A stretch of 64,000 nucleotides of DNA from Ruminococcus sp. (GCA_031262835.1 JAISGY010000044.1:1-64000); one strand, 5' to 3'. Counted from the first letter of the stretch, positions 8,771 through 17,017 are shown. Made by a program: numbers and translations. Notes: a model not told the origin generated them from the sequence alone.

Positions 8771-9769
8771 TTACTTTACAGCCTCTTCAACCGCAACAGC
8801 GCAAGCAACGGTAGCCCCAACCATGGGGTTGTTGCCCATACCGATTAAGCCCATCATCTCAACATGAGCGGGGACGGAGCTTGAGCCGGCGAATTGTGCG
8901 TCGGAGTGCATACGTCCCATTGTGTCGGTCATGCCGTAGGAAGCAGGACCGGCAGCCATGTTGTCGGGGTGGAGGGTTCTTCCTGTGCCGCCGCCGGACG
9001 CAACCGAGAAGTATTTCTTCCCGTTTTCATTGCACCATTTCTTGTATGTTCCTGCAACAGGATGCTGGAAGCGGGTGGGGTTTGTGGAGTTACCGGTGAT
9101 GGAAACGTCTGCTTTTTCATAGCGGAGTATCGCTACACCCTCGTTAACATCATCAGCCCCATAACAGCGAACCTTTGCCTTTTCACCGTTTGAATATGCC
9201 TTTTCCTGTACGATTTTAAGGTCGCCGGTGTAGTAGTCATATTCGGTCTGAACGTAGGTAAAGCCGTTAATGCGGGAGATTATCATAGCCGCGTCCTTGC
9301 CGAGACCGTTAAGGATTACGCGGAGAGGCTTCTTGCGCGCCTTGTTAGCGGTGCGGGCGATACCGATTGCACCCTCTGCCGCCGCGAAGGATTCATGTCC
9401 CGCAAGGAAGCAGAAGCAGTCTGTCTCTTCTTCAAGAAGCATCTTGCCGAGGTTGCCGTGACCGATACCTACAGCGCGATTTTCTGCAACAGAACCGGGA
9501 ACGCAAAACGCCTGTAAGCCGAGTCCGATATCAGCCGCCGCATCGGCAGCCCTTTTTGTGCCTTTTTTAAGCGCGATTGCAACGCCGAGGGTATACGCCC
9601 AAACAGCATTTTCAAAACAGATATTTTGTACGCCGCGAACTATCGAACCGACGTCAACGCCCTTTTCTTTGCAGAAAGCATCAGCCGCTTCAAGTGAGTC
9701 AAAACCGTATTCCTTAAGACAAGCCTCAATTTTAGGCATCCGTCTCTCTTTTCCTTCAAAAGTAGCCAT
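8771..9769 (-). CDS. GGGtGRT protein
   Basis: A 332-residue cytosolic protein named for its GGGTGRT motif, seen here in VASGGGTGRTLHPDNM. The family is common in Clostridia and other anaerobes, normally next to a NifU-like scaffold; its activity is unknown. The start at 9769 is preferred over the upstream ATG at 9793 because GGGAGGAATAAAGAG lies directly before it and the upstream codons overlap the preceding gene. It starts 4 bases after the stop of the NifU-like gene. Several conserved Cys residues (CFCF, NICFEN) could bind a cofactor, but that is inference. Confidence 0.88.
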   Translation of the reverse strand: MATFEGKERRMPKIEACLKEYGFDSLEAADAFCKEKGVDVGSIVRGVQNICFENAVWAYTLGVAIALKKGTKRAADAAADIGLGLQAFCVPGSVAENRAVGIGHGNLGKMLLEEETDCFCFLAGHESFAAAEGAIGIARTANKARKKPLRVILNGLGKDAAMIISRINGFTYVQTEYDYYTGDLKIVQEKAYSNGEKAKVRCYGADDVNEGVAILRYEKADVSITGNSTNPTRFQHPVAGTYKKWCNENGKKYFSVASGGGTGRTLHPDNMAAGPASYGMTDTMGRMHSDAQFAGSSSVPAHVEMMGLIGMGNNPMVGATVACAVAVEEAVK

Positions 9770-9773
9770 CTCT

Positions 9774-10475
9774 TTATTCCTCCCTCGGATCAATGTATTT
9801 TACCGCGCCGTCTTCTTTGCTCCAGCGTCCGTAGACTGCGGTATTTGCTTTAAGCGCATCCTCGGGGGATTTGCCCTTGCGAATATCTTCGAGCATCTTG
9901 CCGACCCTTACATATTGGTAGCCGCAGATAAGCTCGTCCGCGTCAACGGCGAGTTTAAGCACATACCCTTCGGCAAGTTCAAGGTAACGAACACCCTTAG
10001 CGGCTGTTGCGTAGATAGTACCAACCTGTGAGCGAAGCCCCTTGCCGAGGTCTTCAAGCCCCGCGCCGATCGGCAAACCGTTGTCGGAGAAGGCAGTCTG
10101 TGTACGTCCGTAAACGATCTGGAGGAAGAGTTCACGCATTGCAACGTTTATCGCGTCGCAAACGAGGTCGGTATTGAGTGCTTCGAGTATGGTCTTACCG
10201 GTTAAGATTTCGCCCGCCATAGCGGCAGATTGCGTCATACCGGAACAACCGATAGTTTCAACGAGAGCCTCTTCGATTACGCCCTCTTTAACGTTAAGCG
10301 TAAGCTTACAAGCACCCTGTTGCGGCGCGCACCAACCCACGCCGTGAGTGAGCCCTGAAATGTCTTTGATTTCATACGCCTTAACCCATTTTCCCTCTTC
10401 GGGAATGGGAGCGGGACCGTGTTTAGGACCCTTAGCAACGGCGCACATTCTCTCGACTTCATGAGAATAAGTCAT
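9774..10475 (-). CDS. NifU/IscU-like iron-sulfur cluster assembly scaffold protein
   Basis: A protein of about 233 residues with an IscU/NifU N-terminal-type scaffold domain, on which Fe-S clusters are assembled in the cytosol before transfer. Seen: GWCAPQQGACKLTLNV and ETIGCSGMTQSAAMAGEIL, matching the scaffold's Cys-bearing loops and the following helix. The C-terminal third is an extension typical of the members paired with GGGtGRT. The start at 10475 (ATG) is preferred over the GTG at 10487, because GAGAGGTG lies at the right distance upstream of the ATG and overlaps the GTG. Confidence 0.85.
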   Translation of the reverse strand: MTYSHEVERMCAVAKGPKHGPAPIPEEGKWVKAYEIKDISGLTHGVGWCAPQQGACKLTLNVKEGVIEEALVETIGCSGMTQSAAMAGEILTGKTILEALNTDLVCDAINVAMRELFLQIVYGRTQTAFSDNGLPIGAGLEDLGKGLRSQVGTIYATAAKGVRYLELAEGYVLKLAVDADELICGYQYVRVGKMLEDIRKGKSPEDALKANTAVYGRWSKEDGAVKYIDPREE

Positions 10476-10509
10476 TTTTTTTAACACCTCTCGGTTAATA
10501 ATAGGAAAA

Positions 10510-10537
10510 TTACAGCAATAGTAAATATATGCTGTAA
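10510..10537. promoter_or_regulatory. Inverted repeat in the leader of the NifU-like/GGGtGRT operon
   Basis: A perfect 8-bp inverted repeat, TTACAGCA (10510-10517) and TGCTGTAA (10530-10537), with a 12-base AT-rich spacer. It lies between the predicted transcription start (about 10547) and the ribosome site. It could be an operator for an unknown regulator or an RNA hairpin. Confidence 0.6.
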
Positions 10538-10554
10538 TATAACCGCTTCCATCT

Positions 10555-10583
10555 ATTATATACTATTTTGAAACGCTTGTCAA
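10555..10583 (-). promoter_or_regulatory. Sigma-A-type promoter for the NifU-like/GGGtGRT operon
   Basis: TTGACA (10578-10583), 17-base spacer, TATAAT (10555-10560), a consensus match. The transcript would have a leader of about 72 bases containing the inverted repeat at 10510-10537. Confidence 0.87.
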
Positions 10584-10593
10584 GCAGATAATG

Positions 10594-10890
10594 TTAATAA
10601 AATATGTTATCTTTAACATCACTGTTTTTTATATATTCGGGAAGATGAACAGACGAATGAAGTTTTACTAAAATTGTGTCAACCCCGATAAGCTCAATAT
10701 CCGAAAAGGGGATAATAATATCGTCTTCCCGCCCGAAAATCCCCATAAACTTGGGGTTGCCGAAGATTACTATTGACGAAAGACCGCCGCCGATTGTGTC
10801 GAACTCAACATCGTCAATAAACCCCATCTTTGAGCCGTCGGTTATGTTTATAACTTCTTTTCCGCGAAGTTCCGCAAGCGTAAATACCAT
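10594..10890 (-). CDS. YlmC/YmxH family PRC-barrel sporulation protein
   Basis: A 98-residue PRC-barrel protein of the YlmC/YmxH family, tied to sporulation in Bacillus and Clostridia; molecular role unknown. Seen: ELRGKEVINITDGSKMGFIDDVEFD, the PRC-barrel core, and PFSDIELIGVDTILV near the end. The start at 10890 is preferred because GGAGGG precedes it; the longer frame from 10923 runs back into the terminator hairpin of the upstream gene. No separate promoter was recognised, so it may depend on read-through or on a sporulation sigma factor not resolved here. Confidence 0.85.
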   Translation of the reverse strand: MVFTLAELRGKEVINITDGSKMGFIDDVEFDTIGGGLSSIVIFGNPKFMGIFGREDDIIIPFSDIELIGVDTILVKLHSSVHLPEYIKNSDVKDNIFY

Positions 10891-10907
10891 TTTTTTCACC
10901 CTCCAAA

Positions 10908-10938
10908 CAAAAAAAGCCCTCATATATTATACGAGGGC
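10908..10938 (-). terminator. Intrinsic terminator after the DUF1700-DUF4097 gene
   Basis: On the minus strand GCCCTCGTAT pairs with ATATGAGGGC-type sequence (10933-10938 with 10916-10921 as the GC core), followed by a run of about seven T (10909-10915). Confidence 0.83.
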
Positions 10939-10945
10939 AGTGTTA

Positions 10946-12076
10946 TTAATTATACTTTATGTCAAAGAGCGTTTCGTCTGAAAATCTACAGTTACTGAAA
11001 TCTGTTTGATAACCCGATGAGGCAATAAGCGAAAACGATTCGGAAAAGGTCGAATTTATGAAATTTAACTGCGATTCCGGGGCATTAATCGTCGTATCAT
11101 TCATAAAAGAATTTGTAATTGACAGGTCCTTGCTATATGGAGTAGAAATATCGGCTCGGTCGGTAACGGTAACGTTTGACAGGGTTGTTATAATTCCGCT
11201 TGAAATATTAAGAGAAAGCCGGGCAAGTTTTATGTCTTCTAAGCCTACGTTTCCGTTTGAAAGATTAAGCGTTAATGAGCTTTGAGCATCTGTTTCGGGG
11301 ACTTCTATCTTAAGATAACCGCCGTCACTTCCGTTTGTTACATTTAAGAATCCGCCTGAAAAATCAAGCCGAATATGTTCGGTATGAGTTACGCGGAAAG
11401 TGTCGCCGGAAACAATATCAACATCTGTATTATTGAGGTTAATGTTGATAGAATCTACGGTATCGGCAAATTCTTGTGTTAGAAGCGGCATACCGAGAAA
11501 ATTTGCTCCGTCTTCAGAAACGCCGTTTTCGTTATAAAAGGTGAATTCAACGGGTTCTTCGACCATTTGAACCTGCACAGCACCGTAATCCACCGGGTGA
11601 GCCCACGCCGTATCAAGAAATGCTGCTGCCGCAAAGGTCATACCGAGGATAAAGAACCCTACTAAGCAACCGAGTATAAATTTTCCCGTCTTGAATTTTC
11701 CCTTGCGCGAGCTGATGCCCGAACCGGGCGGGGGAGGTATGTAACCGGCGGAAGGTTTTGCGTCTCTGTCAAAAGCTGTCTTAATCTTCAGTACATCTCT
11801 TTCGGGCATTAAGTCAGCTTCTGTTAAACCCTGCGAAGTATTTGTCACACCGTCTTTTTTCAAATTTTTATATTGTTCCGAATTGTTAAATTCCGCACCC
11901 TCTGCAATAATCCGCTTCGCGAGCGCATATGGATTCCCGAGACGAAGCATTACCGATGTTTCAGAGTCAGACCTGTAAAATTCATTCTTATAAAACCGCA
12001 AAGCTGCTTCGGACTCATCCTGCGGAAGTACGTCAAGATGTCCGCGAAGCTCCGCAAGGTATTCTGTTGACGTCAT
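10946..12076 (-). CDS. DUF1700 (HAAS)-DUF4097 membrane protein
   Basis: A 376-residue protein with three parts. Residues 1 to about 75 are a DUF1700/HAAS helical domain (MTSTEYLAELRGHLDVLP), usually partnered with PadR regulators in envelope-stress modules. A single membrane segment follows a Pro/Gly-rich linker near residues 130-155. The extracytoplasmic C-terminal half is a DUF4097-like beta-helix of short strands (repeated NLNNTDVDIVSG-, LNLSNGNVGL-type turns). In known modules such proteins sense envelope state; here no PadR gene is adjacent. The start at 12076 has GGAGGG upstream; the longer frame is rejected because it runs into the promoter at 12111-12139. Confidence 0.85.
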   Translation of the reverse strand: MTSTEYLAELRGHLDVLPQDESEAALRFYKNEFYRSDSETSVMLRLGNPYALAKRIIAEGAEFNNSEQYKNLKKDGVTNTSQGLTEADLMPERDVLKIKTAFDRDAKPSAGYIPPPPGSGISSRKGKFKTGKFILGCLVGFFILGMTFAAAAFLDTAWAHPVDYGAVQVQMVEEPVEFTFYNENGVSEDGANFLGMPLLTQEFADTVDSININLNNTDVDIVSGDTFRVTHTEHIRLDFSGGFLNVTNGSDGGYLKIEVPETDAQSSLTLNLSNGNVGLEDIKLARLSLNISSGIITTLSNVTVTDRADISTPYSKDLSITNSFMNDTTINAPESQLNFINSTFSESFSLIASSGYQTDFSNCRFSDETLFDIKYN

Positions 12077-12110
12077 TTTTAAGTTGCCCTCCGTCCTTGT
12101 TATTGATTTA

Positions 12111-12139
12111 ATTATATCATATGGAATATAGCTTGTCAA
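12111..12139 (-). promoter_or_regulatory. Sigma-A-type promoter for the DUF1700-DUF4097 gene
   Basis: TTGACA (12134-12139), 17-base spacer, TATAAT (12111-12116). It is divergent from the promoter at 12242-12270. Confidence 0.87.
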
Positions 12140-12241
12140 CAATTTTCTGCAACTTTAATAGTTTCGTAATATCTCTTGTTATATTTTGTAATACAAAAGA
12201 TAATGAAGTGAAATATTTTTTTAAAAACGCACTGATTTTAC

Positions 12242-12270
12242 TTGACAAATTGTAATTTATGTGTTAATAT
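12242..12270 (+). promoter_or_regulatory. Sigma-A-type promoter for the solute-binding lipoprotein
   Basis: TTGACA (12242-12247), 17-base spacer, TAATAT (12265-12270), giving a leader of about 40 bases before the ATG at 12319. Confidence 0.83.
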
Positions 12271-12318
12271 GTATGATAGGTAAAACTTAAATTTTGTTCC
12301 GTTTAAAAAGGTGTTATA

Positions 12319-13140
12319 ATGAAAAGATTACTCACGCTTGCGCTTGTAATTTTGCTTGTCGTTCTCCTACCGGCTTGCAGTAAGAAAGAGACCGTGAATC
12401 TGCCGCTGACAATTGACGAACGCCCGCATAGTGAATTTATCGGGAAGAGATTTGCCGTGCTTGACGGAACGGGGTATGAAACAATAGTTGACAGTGTTTT
12501 TAAGTCAAAGGATTATATCATTTTCGAGAGTAATGATGACGGCGTTGCACTGCTTAAAAACGGAGCAGTCGATGCCTTAATCGGCGACTATACCGCCGCT
12601 ATTCCGTGGATAAGCGAGATCGGACCCGAGACTTTCGGATTGTCCGTCGTACCGGCGGAGCTTGCGAGCTTCGATTATGCGGCGATGGCGAAGAATACCG
12701 CGAATGCCGAAGAATTTAACGCTTTTCTTGCCGGGATAAAGGCTGACGGAACGCTTGACGATATGTCTAAAAGATGGGTTGATGAATATGACAAGAACAA
12801 TATTCCGAAGATTTCCGATGTTTTCACCCCGAAAAACGGGACTGCGAACGGCGAAATAATTGTCGGGATAAATTACGAATGTGCGCCTTTTGATATGCCC
12901 GATAAGGACGGAAACCCTACAGGTTTTGAAGTAGAGCTAATGACAAGATTTGCCGACAGCCTCGGGAAAGCGGTTAATTTTGAGGTTGTATCGTTCTCTG
13001 ACATGATGCCCTATTACACTTCCGGACAACCTGACTACATCACAGCGATGTGCTATGAAATATCGGATTCCGAAGCCTCCGGTATTATCTTCACCGACAC
13101 CTACTATGAAGCACTTCTTGCGGTTATATATGTAAAATAG
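12319..13140 (+). CDS. Solute-binding lipoprotein (SBP_bac_3 fold, permuted lobe order)
   Basis: A 273-residue extracellular lipoprotein: hydrophobic signal with lipobox LPAC, Cys 20 as the lipidation site. Family 3 binding proteins usually run lobe 1 (PPFEY-, GFDIDL-type), lobe 2 (GKKVAV-, DA-type), then a C-terminal KADGTLDKIYKKW helix. Here the order is changed: GKRFAVLDGTGYETI and DALIGDY (lobe 2) come first, then KADGTLDDMSKRWVDEY, and only then GINYECAPFDMPDKDGNPTGFEVEL (lobe 1), ending at the hinge (YYEALLAVIYVK). The pieces add up to one complete fold. Probable ligand is an amino acid, but no permease or ATPase gene is nearby. AAGGTG precedes the ATG. Confidence 0.82.
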   Translation: MKRLLTLALVILLVVLLPACSKKETVNLPLTIDERPHSEFIGKRFAVLDGTGYETIVDSVFKSKDYIIFESNDDGVALLKNGAVDALIGDYTAAIPWISEIGPETFGLSVVPAELASFDYAAMAKNTANAEEFNAFLAGIKADGTLDDMSKRWVDEYDKNNIPKISDVFTPKNGTANGEIIVGINYECAPFDMPDKDGNPTGFEVELMTRFADSLGKAVNFEVVSFSDMMPYYTSGQPDYITAMCYEISDSEASGIIFTDTYYEALLAVIYVK

Positions 13141-13150
13141 TCATAAAGAA

Positions 13151-13189
13151 TTCGCCGTCGGGATAATCTTCCTGACGGCGAAGTTTTAA
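13151..13189 (+). terminator. Intrinsic terminator after the solute-binding lipoprotein
   Basis: TTCGCCGTC (13151-13159) pairs with GACGGCGAA (13174-13182), with an inner GG/CC pair, followed by GTTTTAATTT. It lies between convergent genes. Confidence 0.75.
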
Positions 13190-13199
13190 TTTAATATTT

Positions 13200-13241
13200 A
13201 CTTCTCGGCGTTCATCTTATCGTTACTTCTCGGCGTTCATC
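13200..13241. repeat. Tandem 25-bp direct repeat across the XRE gene stop codon
   Basis: The 17-base segment ACTTCTCGGCGTTCATC occurs at 13200-13216 and again at 13225-13241, with a 25-base period. The second copy holds the last codons and stop of the XRE gene; the first copy lies outside the gene and encodes the same final residues (MNAEK, stop) in a shifted frame. Consistent with a slippage duplication of the gene's 3' end. Confidence 0.85.
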
Positions 13242-13954
13242 AGTATCTGGATGTGGGCTTCGGCGTTTTTGACAACGTTTAACATTGCGGAAGCTGTTGC
13301 CGGGAATTCGTCGGAGAGGGAGGTTGAGGTGATTACAGTTTCATCGGTCTTGCGGCAGATGTCACCGCCGGAAAGTTTAACACCCTTAGCGGAAGCTACC
13401 ATGTTCGCAAGGAGGGTGCTCTCGGAGGCACTGCACATTGCGAAAGCGGTTTCCTCGGGGACTTCAAAGAAGCGATTGTCGTTTTTGGAGTTCGAGATAA
13501 AAACCACGCGGAAAATTGCATAGATTGACGTCATGATGTAGAGAGAGGCGTTCTTCATGAGGGATTGGCTCTTTGTGCGGGAGATGAGGGAGAAGAGGAT
13601 ATTAACGGCGTTGTTAATGAGCTTTTTGTTGAACTGGAGCATCATGTCGGAGGGAGCAATCCGCTCCTTTTTTGATGTGTCCTCTTCGGGCATATCGTTG
13701 TATGTAAGGGTGCGCCCGGTAATTTCGGGGGAGCGTCCTAAGAGGTAGTCGCAGGAAACCCCGTAGAAATCGGAAACCTTCAAAACGAAGGAAAGCCCGC
13801 ATTCGCGTATACCCTTTTCATAGTGCGAAAGGAGAGCCTGACTGACTCCGAGGGCATCCGCCGCCTTTTTTTGGCTAATGCCTTTTTCCCGTCTGAGCAT
13901 GGTTATAATACGAGCGAAACTGTTTCCGCCCTGTTGCGATTTGCTATCTGACAT
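13223..13954 (-). CDS. XRE family transcriptional regulator with long C-terminal domain
   Basis: A 243-residue DNA-binding protein. Residues about 12-70 form a Cro/CI helix-turn-helix (ISQKKAADALGVSQALLSHYEKG), followed by YDYLLGRS-like DYLLGRSPEI, typical of clostridial XRE regulators. The C-terminal 170 residues are mainly helical with no recognised sensor domain. It is a lone gene with two tandem promoters upstream; targets are unknown, and no phage genes are nearby. The gene's last codons are part of a tandem duplication. Confidence 0.85.
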   Translation of the reverse strand: MSDSKSQQGGNSFARIITMLRREKGISQKKAADALGVSQALLSHYEKGIRECGLSFVLKVSDFYGVSCDYLLGRSPEITGRTLTYNDMPEEDTSKKERIAPSDMMLQFNKKLINNAVNILFSLISRTKSQSLMKNASLYIMTSIYAIFRVVFISNSKNDNRFFEVPEETAFAMCSASESTLLANMVASAKGVKLSGGDICRKTDETVITSTSLSDEFPATASAMLNVVKNAEAHIQILMNAEK

Positions 13955-14001
13955 CTATACTATTCTCCCAACGGATAACGCCATAAATTTAAAAATCTAT
14001 T

Positions 14002-14030
14002 ATTATATGGTATGAAATACAAACAGTAAA
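14002..14030 (-). promoter_or_regulatory. Proximal promoter of the XRE gene
   Basis: TTTACT (14025-14030), 17-base spacer, TATAAT (14002-14007) on the minus strand, about 50 bases before the start codon. Confidence 0.72.
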
Positions 14031-14040
14031 GTATAATGTA

Positions 14041-14069
14041 ATTATACATCAAAAAATGTGATTTGTAAA
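14041..14069 (-). promoter_or_regulatory. Distal promoter of the XRE gene
   Basis: TTTACA (14064-14069), 17-base spacer, TATAAT (14041-14046), exactly 39 bases upstream of the proximal promoter. The two share the same -35/-10 style, which suggests a tandem arrangement. Confidence 0.68.
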
Positions 14070-14134
14070 GAGATAAATGGGAAATTTATCGTATCAAGTT
14101 GCTGAACTTTAATGTGATTATTTGTTGAAAATCA

Positions 14135-15655
14135 CTAAATGTCAGTTAACTTTTCAGATTTTTCGTCTAAAACACGCCTTGCGGAAGTTATTAAATCCGA
14201 ATAGTGGATTGAATCGGAAGTTACATAGACCTCGCTTATGTAATTGTTAACTAAGAATTCAAGGTCTTCCGGCTCGGATTTTGTCGCTGTTAAGTATTCA
14301 ATAACTGTTTTTTTCGCATGAAGGTTTTCGGTTCCGCAGTCGAAGGGCTCGGTAAGATAACGGTAAATTATCGCAAAGTCGCTGTCTTCCCCGACAATTT
14401 CTGTAGCTGCTTTTGTCAGATCAATCGGGTGAACAGCCGAGGGGACATATTTCCAAACGGCAGCGTCCGCACCCGGAATTGCCATAAATTCCGCCAGAAA
14501 TGAAAAGTCGTTTGTGTTATCCATACAGATGGTAATGTCGTTTGAAAGGGCGCGCTTTTTCATGAGGCGGGAAAGAGCGTATTCGTACTCTTTCGACTCC
14601 ATGCAAGTCGCCGTAAGCATATCAGCGGCAAGTTCTGCCATGTGAGAAGATGTGTTAACGGCGGGATAAAAACGCCTGTTAACAGAAAACCTCTCGTAGT
14701 TTTCGGTGTAATATTTATAGTAATCCTCGAATCGCGTGAGCATCTTGACCGCTAAGCTGTAATTCTTGCTCCGTGCCGCCGCCGCACCGGTAAAGAACGC
14801 GTCCTCAATATCGCTGTAAACAAGGCGGGTTAAGTCGCTACCGCAGTCCTCTCCGCAAAGCATCATGTACTTTTCATGAAGTTCAAGCGTTTTATCGTAT
14901 TCGTTTTCAACAAAGTGAAACTGCATTTTTCGGATATAGAGAACGTTTTTATAGTATGGGTCGGTTTTTTCCGAGAGACGCAAAGCCTCATCCCAAGCCT
15001 TCTCCGCCTCAAAAATGTCATATTTGCAGAGTGCATCGAAAATGGAAATGTTATTTTTAAGCGCGATGTCGGGTATGTCTTCACTTTCGGCTGCCATGCG
15101 GCTCATTGCGACATTCCGAAGTTCTTTTGCACGGAGAAGCTCGGGTTCGTAACCGCTGTGTTCAAGGGTTATTTTCAGGAGTTTGCATTTTTCCGGTATT
15201 TGGGTGAATCTTTCGTTAATCTTACCGACAAATCTCGTCTCCGGCGTAAATTTAACCAACCGTATTGCGTTAGAAAAATGCTCATAACCTTTATAAAAAG
15301 CAGTGTGTATATCGACAGAGGCGCAGTCGTAATTTTTATATTCCCCGGAAGTGAAAAATTCCGTAAGAATTTCAGTTTCTGGTAAAATCTCGTCCGCGTC
15401 GATATACATAAACCACTCTGCATCGACTTTGGAGAAAATTGCGTTTCTGGCTTCGGAGAAATCGGTGTTCCATGTATGTTCAAAATAAATATCGGCGCGC
15501 GCCTCTGCAACTTTTTTTGTTCCGTCAGTTGAAACTGTGTCTGCAATAATAACCTTGCAGTCTACCGCCTTGCGTAGCGGATCAAGGCTGTCAAGGCAGA
15601 GCGCAAGATTTTTTTCCTCATTTTTAACAATAATTCCGATTGCCAATGTATTCAT
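14135..15655 (-). CDS. Family 2 glycosyltransferase with TPR-like C-terminal region
   Basis: A 506-residue cytosolic enzyme. The N-terminal 220 residues are a GT-A fold of the GT2 family, subgroup SunS/WaaE-like: IGIIVKNEEKNLALCLDSL, then the nucleotide/metal motif MYIDADE (DxD-type) and NDAFSEARN-like TDFSEARNAIF. The rest is helical with tetratricopeptide-like spacing (DALCKYDIFEAEKAWDEAL) and a Cys/aromatic-rich end. Donor and acceptor are unknown; relatives glycosylate peptides or lipooligosaccharide. The ATG at 15655 is chosen over 15667, but neither has a strong ribosome site. A lone gene with its own promoter. Confidence 0.85.
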   Translation of the reverse strand: MNTLAIGIIVKNEEKNLALCLDSLDPLRKAVDCKVIIADTVSTDGTKKVAEARADIYFEHTWNTDFSEARNAIFSKVDAEWFMYIDADEILPETEILTEFFTSGEYKNYDCASVDIHTAFYKGYEHFSNAIRLVKFTPETRFVGKINERFTQIPEKCKLLKITLEHSGYEPELLRAKELRNVAMSRMAAESEDIPDIALKNNISIFDALCKYDIFEAEKAWDEALRLSEKTDPYYKNVLYIRKMQFHFVENEYDKTLELHEKYMMLCGEDCGSDLTRLVYSDIEDAFFTGAAAARSKNYSLAVKMLTRFEDYYKYYTENYERFSVNRRFYPAVNTSSHMAELAADMLTATCMESKEYEYALSRLMKKRALSNDITICMDNTNDFSFLAEFMAIPGADAAVWKYVPSAVHPIDLTKAATEIVGEDSDFAIIYRYLTEPFDCGTENLHAKKTVIEYLTATKSEPEDLEFLVNNYISEVYVTSDSIHYSDLITSARRVLDEKSEKLTDI

Positions 15656-15717
15656 ATAAAGTTCCATTCTGCTGCAAATGCGGCACGTATAGAGTTTATT
15701 CTACTTTCACGTTAAAC

Positions 15718-15746
15718 ATTATACCATAAATTTTTGTATTTTGCAA
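15718..15746 (-). promoter_or_regulatory. Sigma-A-type promoter for the glycosyltransferase
   Basis: TTGCAA (15741-15746), 17-base spacer, TATAAT (15718-15723) on the minus strand. Confidence 0.8.
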
Positions 15747-15756
15747 GTGATTTTAC

Positions 15757-15789
15757 AAAAAAACAAGCCGCCCAATTAACATGGACGGC
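15757..15789 (-). terminator. Intrinsic terminator after oadB
   Basis: On the minus strand GCCGTCC (15783-15789) pairs with GGGCGGC (15767-15773, one G-U), followed by TTGTTTTTTT (15757-15766). Confidence 0.78.
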
Positions 15790-15796
15790 GTAAGTC

Positions 15797-17017
15797 TTAA
15801 CCGATAATATTTAGGAGAACTCCGGCGGCAACGGCAGAGCCGATAACCCCCGCAACGTTCGGTCCCATGGCGTGCATGAGAAGGAAGTTTGTCGGGTCGG
15901 TTTCGGAACCGACTTTTTGGGAGATACGCGCCGCCATAGGAACGGCGGAAACCCCGGCGGAACCTATAAGCGGGTTAACCTTTTTCCCGGTAACAACGTA
16001 CATAATCTTACCAAAGAGCAAGCCTGTTGCAGTACCTATAGCGAAGGCAACAACACCAAGGAGGAGAACCTGCAGGAAGCGCGGGCTTAAAACCTTGTCC
16101 GCAACGGTTGTCGCGCCGACAGAAATGCCCAAGAAGATTGTTACAATATTCATCAGCTCGTTTTGTGCGGTCTTTTCAAGGCGTCCGACAACACCGGATT
16201 CCTTAAAGAGGTTGCCGAGCATGAGCATACCGACAAGGGGAGTTGCCGAGGGCACGAGGAGGTTAATAACAATTGTTACAATTATCGGGAAGAGTATCTT
16301 TTCGGTCTGTGAAACGGGGCGGAGTGCTTCCATCTTAACGGAGCGTTCCTGTTTTGTGGTTAAGAGGCGCATTATGGGAGGTTGGATAACCGGGACAAGC
16401 GCCATATATGTATACGCCGCAAGCGCGATTACACCGACATCAATTCCGAACGGTGTGCCTGTTTGGCTTACGCCGCCCGACAGAAGCTGAGTTGAAACAT
16501 AAATTGCCGTCGGACCGTCCGCTCCGCCGATTATTGCTATTGAGCCGCATTCTTCCGGGGTGAAGCCGAAAAACGCAGCACCGATAAAGGTCAAGAATAT
16601 CCCCGCCTGTGCCGCCGCACCTAAAAGGAAACTCTTGGGATTAGCGATAAGGGGACCGAAGTCGGTCATACAGCCGATTCCGAGGAATATAAGCGGCGGG
16701 AAAATCTGGAGTTTTACGCCGAGGTATAAAAGGTCAAGGAGTCCGCCTTCATGGAGGACGTTAGAGAAGCTTATTTCACCGTCGAAGAGCTCGGGGTGAA
16801 ACATCTCCGCGTAGGGCAGATTCGTAAGGAGCATACCGAACGCAATCGGCAGAAGCAGGAGCGGTTCAAATTTTTTCTTTATTGCAAGGTACATGAAGAC
16901 AAATGATATGAGTATCATTATCAGTCTTTTTATGCCGTCGGGTTCGGTGAAGAGGTAGTATATGCCGGATTCGTGCAGAACGCCTAAGATGGTTTCCGAA
17001 AAAGATTTTATCTCCAT
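15797..17017 (-). CDS. oadB: Na+-transporting carboxylic acid decarboxylase subunit beta
   Basis: A 406-residue membrane subunit that couples decarboxylation of carboxybiotin to Na+ export (oxaloacetate, methylmalonyl-CoA or glutaconyl-CoA decarboxylase family). Seen: the conserved segments FLGIGCMTDFGPLIANPKS and IIGGADGPTAIYVS (holding the family's Na+-binding Asp), plus GSAGVSAVPMAARISQKVG and LMHAMGPNVAGVIGSA near the end. About ten hydrophobic segments. GGTGAGC precedes the ATG. It follows oadG by 8 bases. The alpha and biotin-carrier subunits are not here but at 46-49 kb, so the substrate cannot be fixed from this locus. Confidence 0.93.
   Translation of the reverse strand: MEIKSFSETILGVLHESGIYYLFTEPDGIKRLIMILISFVFMYLAIKKKFEPLLLLPIAFGMLLTNLPYAEMFHPELFDGEISFSNVLHEGGLLDLLYLGVKLQIFPPLIFLGIGCMTDFGPLIANPKSFLLGAAAQAGIFLTFIGAAFFGFTPEECGSIAIIGGADGPTAIYVSTQLLSGGVSQTGTPFGIDVGVIALAAYTYMALVPVIQPPIMRLLTTKQERSVKMEALRPVSQTEKILFPIIVTIVINLLVPSATPLVGMLMLGNLFKESGVVGRLEKTAQNELMNIVTIFLGISVGATTVADKVLSPRFLQVLLLGVVAFAIGTATGLLFGKIMYVVTGKKVNPLIGSAGVSAVPMAARISQKVGSETDPTNFLLMHAMGPNVAGVIGSAVAAGVLLNIIG

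Noticed and set aside
15867-16490. A 207-residue plus-strand frame opposite oadB
   Set aside because: It is a shadow of the oadB coding sequence with no family features or upstream signals.
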